Made by a program: the position numbers and the translations under genes. From contig NZ_JHYQ01000025.1 of the NCBI RefSeq assembly GCF_000621325.1, forward strand, positions 1 through 64,000: a stretch of DNA of 64,000 nucleotides, written 5' to 3'. This DNA is from Thiothrix lacustris DSM 21227. GTDB taxonomy: Bacteria; Pseudomonadota; Gammaproteobacteria; Thiotrichales; Thiotrichaceae. The notes under the pieces are model-generated. The model worked only from the letters and a program-made list of their open reading frames with translations. It was not told where the DNA came from and did not search any database. Below, piece after piece: positions 60,223-64,000 of the stretch; within the stretch, counting starts at the first letter, position 1, and each line of letters opens with the position of its first letter.

Positions 60223-61902
60223 ATGTCTTCTGAAATGTCTTCTACTATCAAACGGATGGAAGGGCAGCCGGTGTTGTTTGCAGCACGGCCCACCCGTTTG
60301 TCATTACAACAACTGAACTTTGGTGAAGACCACTATCGGGCGGTCACGGTAAATGTTTGGCGCAACCATGCGCTGGAGTCTATCGTTAGTTTGGCGAACC
60401 CGTATTTTGCGTTTGGGCGTTGGCAAGTGGCCTTCAATTTTGGGGATTACGATGATTCCCTGATGTTTGCTGGGCACGCCCCGGCTGATATTGAACTATT
60501 ATGGTTAGATAGCAGCCGCTATCTGGAAAATACGGATTTTGCGTCGTGGAGCGAATGGCTGCTGACCCGTTTGGGTGTACTGCGTTCGACATCGACCGCG
60601 CCGATTATTGTGGCCACTTGGTTGCAAAATCCCGAGCAGCGCCAGCAGATGCAGGCATTGGTTGATACCTTGCCGGACATTTACTTCGCTGATATAGGCA
60701 GTGTTTGCCGTGAAGCCGGGGTTGAATTGCTGGATATGCGGATTGCAGTTGCGACCGGTTCGCCAGTCAGCAATGCTGCCCAGGCAGTATTGGCACGCAA
60801 GCTGGCTTGCCATTGGCTTCCGGCAGCAATTTCCCCGCCGATTAAAGCCTTGGCGCTAGATCTGGATAATACCTTGCACAAAGGGATTCTGGGTGAAGAT
60901 GGGGTTCAGGGTGTGGAACTGACCCCACAGCACATTGCTTTGCAAGCCTCCATTAAAGCTTTGCAGCAGAAAGGTATCTTTCTGGCGCTGGTATCACGCA
61001 ATGAGCGGGTCGACGTGGAGGAACTGTTTGCCAAACGTGATGATTTCCCGCTTAAATGGGATGATTTTGCGGCAACAGAAGTGTCATGGGGCGACAAAGC
61101 CAGTGCGATTGCCCGGGTGGCGCAAGCTTTGCGGATTGCCCCGGATGCGGTGCTGTTCGTGGATGATAATCTCGGTGAGTTGGTGGCGGTGACCAGTCAG
61201 TTGCCTACCGTTCACGCGATTCATGCCCACGACAATGCCGAGCTGACCCAGCGGGCGATGGAATATTACCCCGGTTTGTGGCGCTGGAAAGTCACCGCCG
61301 ATGATGTGAAGCGTAATCAGGACATGAAGGCGAATGCCTTGCGTGAGTCCTTGCTCACTGAAGTGACTGACCCGGAAGAATATTTACGTAACCTGCAAGT
61401 GTCGTTGACCTTCAATCATTCCCCACAGGAATATTTGTCGCGTCTGGCTGATTTGTGCAAAAAGACTAATCAGTTTAATCTGGCGATGCGGCGATTTAGC
61501 CTGTCGGAAATCACCGAGCGTCACCAGAGTGATAATTCTTGTGTCGCTTGCGTGCAATTGAAAGACCGCCTGTCAGATAGTGGTATTATCGCTGTCATGG
61601 TTGCCGAACGTCACGGTGATTTGCTGGTTATTGAGGAACTGTGCATCAGTTGCCGCGCATTAGGGCGTCAATTGGAAGACACGTTGGTGTTATGGACTAT
61701 CCGCCAGATGCCACAATTCCAGACCTGTCAGCAGGTTGCTTTCCGTGTCCAGCATGGCCCACGTAACCAGCCAGCCATTGCATGGTTGGCCGAGCATCTA
61801 GAAATGGCACCTGATGCCGTTCAAGAAGGGCTGAACGGTATCCCGAAACACAAACTTGAACAGTTTACGCCTGTACAAAGCGTCAAATTAACCGAGGAAT
61901 AA
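60223..61902 (+). CDS. FkbH-like HAD-domain protein
   Basis: A 559-residue FkbH-type protein. The N-terminal 200 residues resemble the SGNH-like region of the family. The HAD domain has 'LALDLDNTLHKGILGEDG' with the catalytic Asp pair and 'VLFVDDN' as a late motif. A GNAT-like C-terminal domain begins near residue 400 ('LQVSLTFNHSPQEYLSRLADLCKKTNQFNL'). In FkbH proteins this arrangement loads a glyceryl or similar acyl group from a phosphate donor onto an acyl carrier protein, and a carrier gene follows 6 bases on. The start at 60223 has GGAGCGG nearby; a frame from 60184 is possible. Confidence 0.88.
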   Translation: MSSEMSSTIKRMEGQPVLFAARPTRLSLQQLNFGEDHYRAVTVNVWRNHALESIVSLANPYFAFGRWQVAFNFGDYDDSLMFAGHAPADIELLWLDSSRYLENTDFASWSEWLLTRLGVLRSTSTAPIIVATWLQNPEQRQQMQALVDTLPDIYFADIGSVCREAGVELLDMRIAVATGSPVSNAAQAVLARKLACHWLPAAISPPIKALALDLDNTLHKGILGEDGVQGVELTPQHIALQASIKALQQKGIFLALVSRNERVDVEELFAKRDDFPLKWDDFAATEVSWGDKASAIARVAQALRIAPDAVLFVDDNLGELVAVTSQLPTVHAIHAHDNAELTQRAMEYYPGLWRWKVTADDVKRNQDMKANALRESLLTEVTDPEEYLRNLQVSLTFNHSPQEYLSRLADLCKKTNQFNLAMRRFSLSEITERHQSDNSCVACVQLKDRLSDSGIIAVMVAERHGDLLVIEELCISCRALGRQLEDTLVLWTIRQMPQFQTCQQVAFRVQHGPRNQPAIAWLAEHLEMAPDAVQEGLNGIPKHKLEQFTPVQSVKLTEE

Positions 61903-61908
61903 CAAAAT

Positions 61909-62202
61909 ATGGATGCAGATAAAGTTAAGGCTACCTTACAGGCAGCTATTGTTGCTGTATTGGGCAAGCCTTTACCCAGTGGTGAAGAGGCATGGCTGAC
62001 AATGAATGGCCGCCGCGACTGGGATTCCCTCAAGCAGGTCGAAATCCTGTTGATGCTGGAAGAGGAGTTTGGTATCCGTTATACCGAAGAAGAATTCGCG
62101 CAATTGGATACGGCGGCTGACATCGTGGCATTGACCGTGTGTAAATGTAACGAGGATTCTTCAGCCCCTAACCCTGACGATGACTTATTTAGTTATTATT
62201 AA
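61909..62202 (+). CDS. Acyl carrier protein
   Basis: A 97-residue acyl carrier protein-like domain. The phosphopantetheine site is the Ser in 'RRDWDSLKQVEILLMLEEEFGI', in the usual D-S-L context, followed by the helix 'FAQLDTAADIVALTVC'. The acidic tail 'DDDLFSYY' is atypical. It is a dedicated carrier rather than the fatty-acid ACP, because it lies between FkbH and MaoC-SDR genes. It is expected to be loaded by FkbH. Confidence 0.88.
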   Translation: MDADKVKATLQAAIVAVLGKPLPSGEEAWLTMNGRRDWDSLKQVEILLMLEEEFGIRYTEEEFAQLDTAADIVALTVCKCNEDSSAPNPDDDLFSYY

Positions 62203-62239
62203 AACCCAGTGCACTGTATGAATTACCTAAGGGGCAAGC

Positions 62240-63421
62240 ATGGCTCGTTTTGATGAAATACTGGTTGGGCAAGTGGCCGAACTGGAACACGTCGTCACCG
62301 AAAAAGATTTGGAACGCTTTGTTGAGTTGAGCGGCGATGATAACCGCCTGCACGTGGATGCTGATTATGCAGCTCGCACCAGCTTCAAGAAGCCGGTGGC
62401 GCATGGCATGTTAGGGGTGTCATTCATCTCGACCATTATTGGGACACGTTTGCCGGGTGACGGGGCGCTGTGGTTCTCCCAGAGCCTTGAGTTTTTGCTG
62501 CCCGTTAGGGTCGGTGACACCTTGTTGGTACGTGCCGAAGTGCTGAGCAAGGCGGATCGTACTCAGGTTATTGAACTGCAAACCGATATTTTCAATCAGA
62601 ACCGCCAGAAAGTGACCACGGGTATCGCCAAGGTCAAAGTGGTGGAGTTTGAAGAGGATGTGTCGATTGAGCCAGAACCACCGCGCCCGGTTGCTTTGGT
62701 GGTGGGTGGCTCAGGTGGCATGGGCAGTGCGGTATGCCGTAGCCTTGCAGCCGCCGGGTTTGATGTGGCCGTACATGGCTTTACCCAAATGGATAAAGCT
62801 GCTGCCATTGCGCGTGAAGTCGAAACGGCAGGGCAAAAAACGGTAATCGTGAGTGCGGATATTCGTGACGAGGCCGCTGTTGCCAATATGGTGCATCACG
62901 TCAAGCGTCACTTGGGTAATATTACGGTGCTGGTGAATTGCACGACAGCTTCCATGGCACCTATCCGCTGGACGGATGTGTTGTGGAAAGATTTTGACGC
63001 GCATTTGCAAACGGCATTGCAAGGGGCTTTCCATTTGGTGCGTCATGTCACGCCACAAATGGAAGCGGTGGGTTACGGTAAAATCATCCATATCAGTGCG
63101 CAAATGTTGGATACCCCGATGGGGAATCAGTTGCCGTTTATTACCGCGAAAGCCGCTTTGGAAGGTTTTAGCCATGCGTTGGCGATTGAATTGGCTTCCA
63201 GTGGTATCCGCGTGAATATGGTTGCCCCCGGCATGACTGATACCGCGCAAATGTCAGAAGTGCCTGAGCGTATTCGCTTGATGGCTGCTGCACGTGTGCC
63301 GTTACGCCGTTTGGCTAAACCGGATGATATTGCCGGAGTCGTTACCTTCCTCGCTTCGCGCCAATCAGATTACCTGACGGGCGAAACTATCCGCGTTAAC
63401 GGCGGACAGGTTATGTCCTGA
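62240..63421 (+). CDS. MaoC-like hydratase / SDR fusion
   Basis: A 393-residue two-domain protein. Residues 1-140 are a MaoC/(R)-hydratase hotdog with 'GDDNRLHVDADYA' (the Asp-His pair) and 'KPVAHGMLGVSFISTIIGTRLPGDGALW'. Residues 150-393 are an SDR: 'LVVGGSGGMGSAVCRSLAAAG' binds NADP(H), 'VNCTTASMAP' takes the place of the NAG motif, and 'IRVNMVAPGMTDTAQM' and 'LTGETIRVNGGQ' are standard. The catalytic YxxxK is replaced by F-I-T-A-K ('QLPFITAKAAL'), so the Tyr is lost while Lys is kept; Ser is present in 'HISAQM'. It probably acts on the ACP-bound chain. Confidence 0.9.
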   Translation: MARFDEILVGQVAELEHVVTEKDLERFVELSGDDNRLHVDADYAARTSFKKPVAHGMLGVSFISTIIGTRLPGDGALWFSQSLEFLLPVRVGDTLLVRAEVLSKADRTQVIELQTDIFNQNRQKVTTGIAKVKVVEFEEDVSIEPEPPRPVALVVGGSGGMGSAVCRSLAAAGFDVAVHGFTQMDKAAAIAREVETAGQKTVIVSADIRDEAAVANMVHHVKRHLGNITVLVNCTTASMAPIRWTDVLWKDFDAHLQTALQGAFHLVRHVTPQMEAVGYGKIIHISAQMLDTPMGNQLPFITAKAALEGFSHALAIELASSGIRVNMVAPGMTDTAQMSEVPERIRLMAAARVPLRRLAKPDDIAGVVTFLASRQSDYLTGETIRVNGGQVMS

Positions 63422-63441
63422 TTTTTAGTAAAGGATTTCTC

Positions 63442-64000
63442 ATGTTTAAGTCCATCGTACTGTTTTTTGATAACGTACTTAGAAGTCTCATCCGCAATTT
63501 GGGCGGTTCAGTCGGGCGTTCATTACGCTACATGTATTACAGCCGCCGCTTGGGTGGTTGCGGTAAAAACGTCATTATTGATGAAGGCGTTATTATTCAA
63601 GGTTCGCGTGATATTTACTTGGGCGATGATGTGTGGATTGACCGTTATTGCATCTTGATGGCCGGTAAAGTTCCGTTGGAAGAGGGCGCAAAAGTGCTGA
63701 CTAACCCGAATTATCAGCACGACATCGGTGAATTGCATATCGGCAATAATGTCCACATTACCCCGTATTCCTTGATTCAGGCGCATGGTGGTGTCCAGAT
63801 CGGTAATGATTGTGGCACGGGTTCTGGTGCAAAAATTTACTCACTGACTAATTTGCCGACGGATTCTGGGAAGCCTGATCGTCGCGTTTGTTATAGTTGG
63901 GGTGGGGAATTGGCGCAACTGTCCGCACCGATTGTGATTGGTAATAACGTTGGGATCGGTCTGGGTGCAGTGATTTTGCCTGCGGTGACCATCGAAAACG
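63442..64000 (+). CDS. Hexapeptide-repeat acyltransferase (partial at window edge)
   Basis: The frame is open to the window edge and gives 186 codons. It has the left-handed beta-helix (LbH) pattern of WbbJ-like sugar O-acetyltransferases: 'NVIIDEGVIIQGSRDIYLGDDVWIDRYC', 'ELHIGNNVHITPYSLIQAHGGVQIGNDCGTGSGAKIYS' and 'PIVIGNNVGIGLGAVILPAVTIEN'. These enzymes move acyl groups from CoA or ACP to sugars in surface polysaccharides. The gene follows the MaoC-SDR gene by 20 bases with AAGGAT upstream, so it is the likely receiver of the acyl group built by the preceding genes. Confidence 0.85.
   Translation, partial: MFKSIVLFFDNVLRSLIRNLGGSVGRSLRYMYYSRRLGGCGKNVIIDEGVIIQGSRDIYLGDDVWIDRYCILMAGKVPLEEGAKVLTNPNYQHDIGELHIGNNVHITPYSLIQAHGGVQIGNDCGTGSGAKIYSLTNLPTDSGKPDRRVCYSWGGELAQLSAPIVIGNNVGIGLGAVILPAVTIEN

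Overview
The window reads as one chromosomal stretch of a gammaproteobacterium, probably a Thiotrichales/Thiothrix-like organism. This is an inference from the gene set and protein style (rluB, darP, truC, E. coli-type ycaO, gatABC next to mreBCD, amgK/murU, ttcA, hslO, FadN-type beta-oxidation); nothing here proves the genus. Coding density is high. No stretch over 300 bases lacks a gene; the longest gaps are about 283 (26601-26883), 239 (39194-39432), 212 (28015-28226) and 207 (50728-50934). I saw no tRNA, rRNA or CRISPR array.

Left edge, 1-2690, is accessory DNA: the 3' end of a TnpB gene, an ATP-grasp-like orphan, a Phd/VapC toxin-antitoxin pair and a decayed DUF4143 ATPase. From 2685 to 9592 come a stand-alone molybdopterin oxidoreductase, rluB, a DUF4442 protein with gmk, gloB, darP, and an SDR/Rieske pair whose start codons overlap on opposite strands. 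From 9597 to 13000 there is a more AT-rich block of envelope and hypothetical genes: a DUF1287 protein, a lipoprotein, a small membrane protein and an orphan RskA-like protein.

13105-26600 holds ycaO, an SLC13/TrkA-C permease, truC, mak, a sensor-less sigma-54 activator, an NlpC/P60 lipoprotein, a copper-uptake pair (PCu(A)C chaperone plus OprC-like receptor), an Atm1-like ABC exporter and a membrane-anchored coiled-coil protein. 26884-36945 is envelope-related: MltA, a 1069-residue secreted choice-of-anchor-L/cadherin/TSP3 protein, gatA-gatB-gatC, and two tandem paralogous lipoproteins. 36942-45744 carries ybfF, a quinone reductase, hslO, mreBCD, folE2, idi, murU and amgK.

45747-58003 is carbon metabolism and accessory genes: acs, ttcA, an outer-membrane barrel, a lipoprotein, an HTH-NBR1-Ig fusion protein, and a MerR-fadA-fadB-fadD beta-oxidation operon preceded by a strong palindromic operator. 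The right end, 58018-64000, has a DsbA-like protein, pip, dtd and then FkbH, acyl carrier protein, MaoC-SDR fusion and a hexapeptide acyltransferase, cut off by the window edge. These last four probably make and attach an unusual acyl group to a surface glycan; the SDR half has Phe where the catalytic Tyr should be.

The items most worth a second look are the FkbH/ACP/MaoC-SDR cassette, the HTH-NBR1 protein with its coupled 81-residue exported partner, the tandem lipoproteins, the apparent ATT start of mreC, the competing hairpins before gatA and the overlapping CATG starts.
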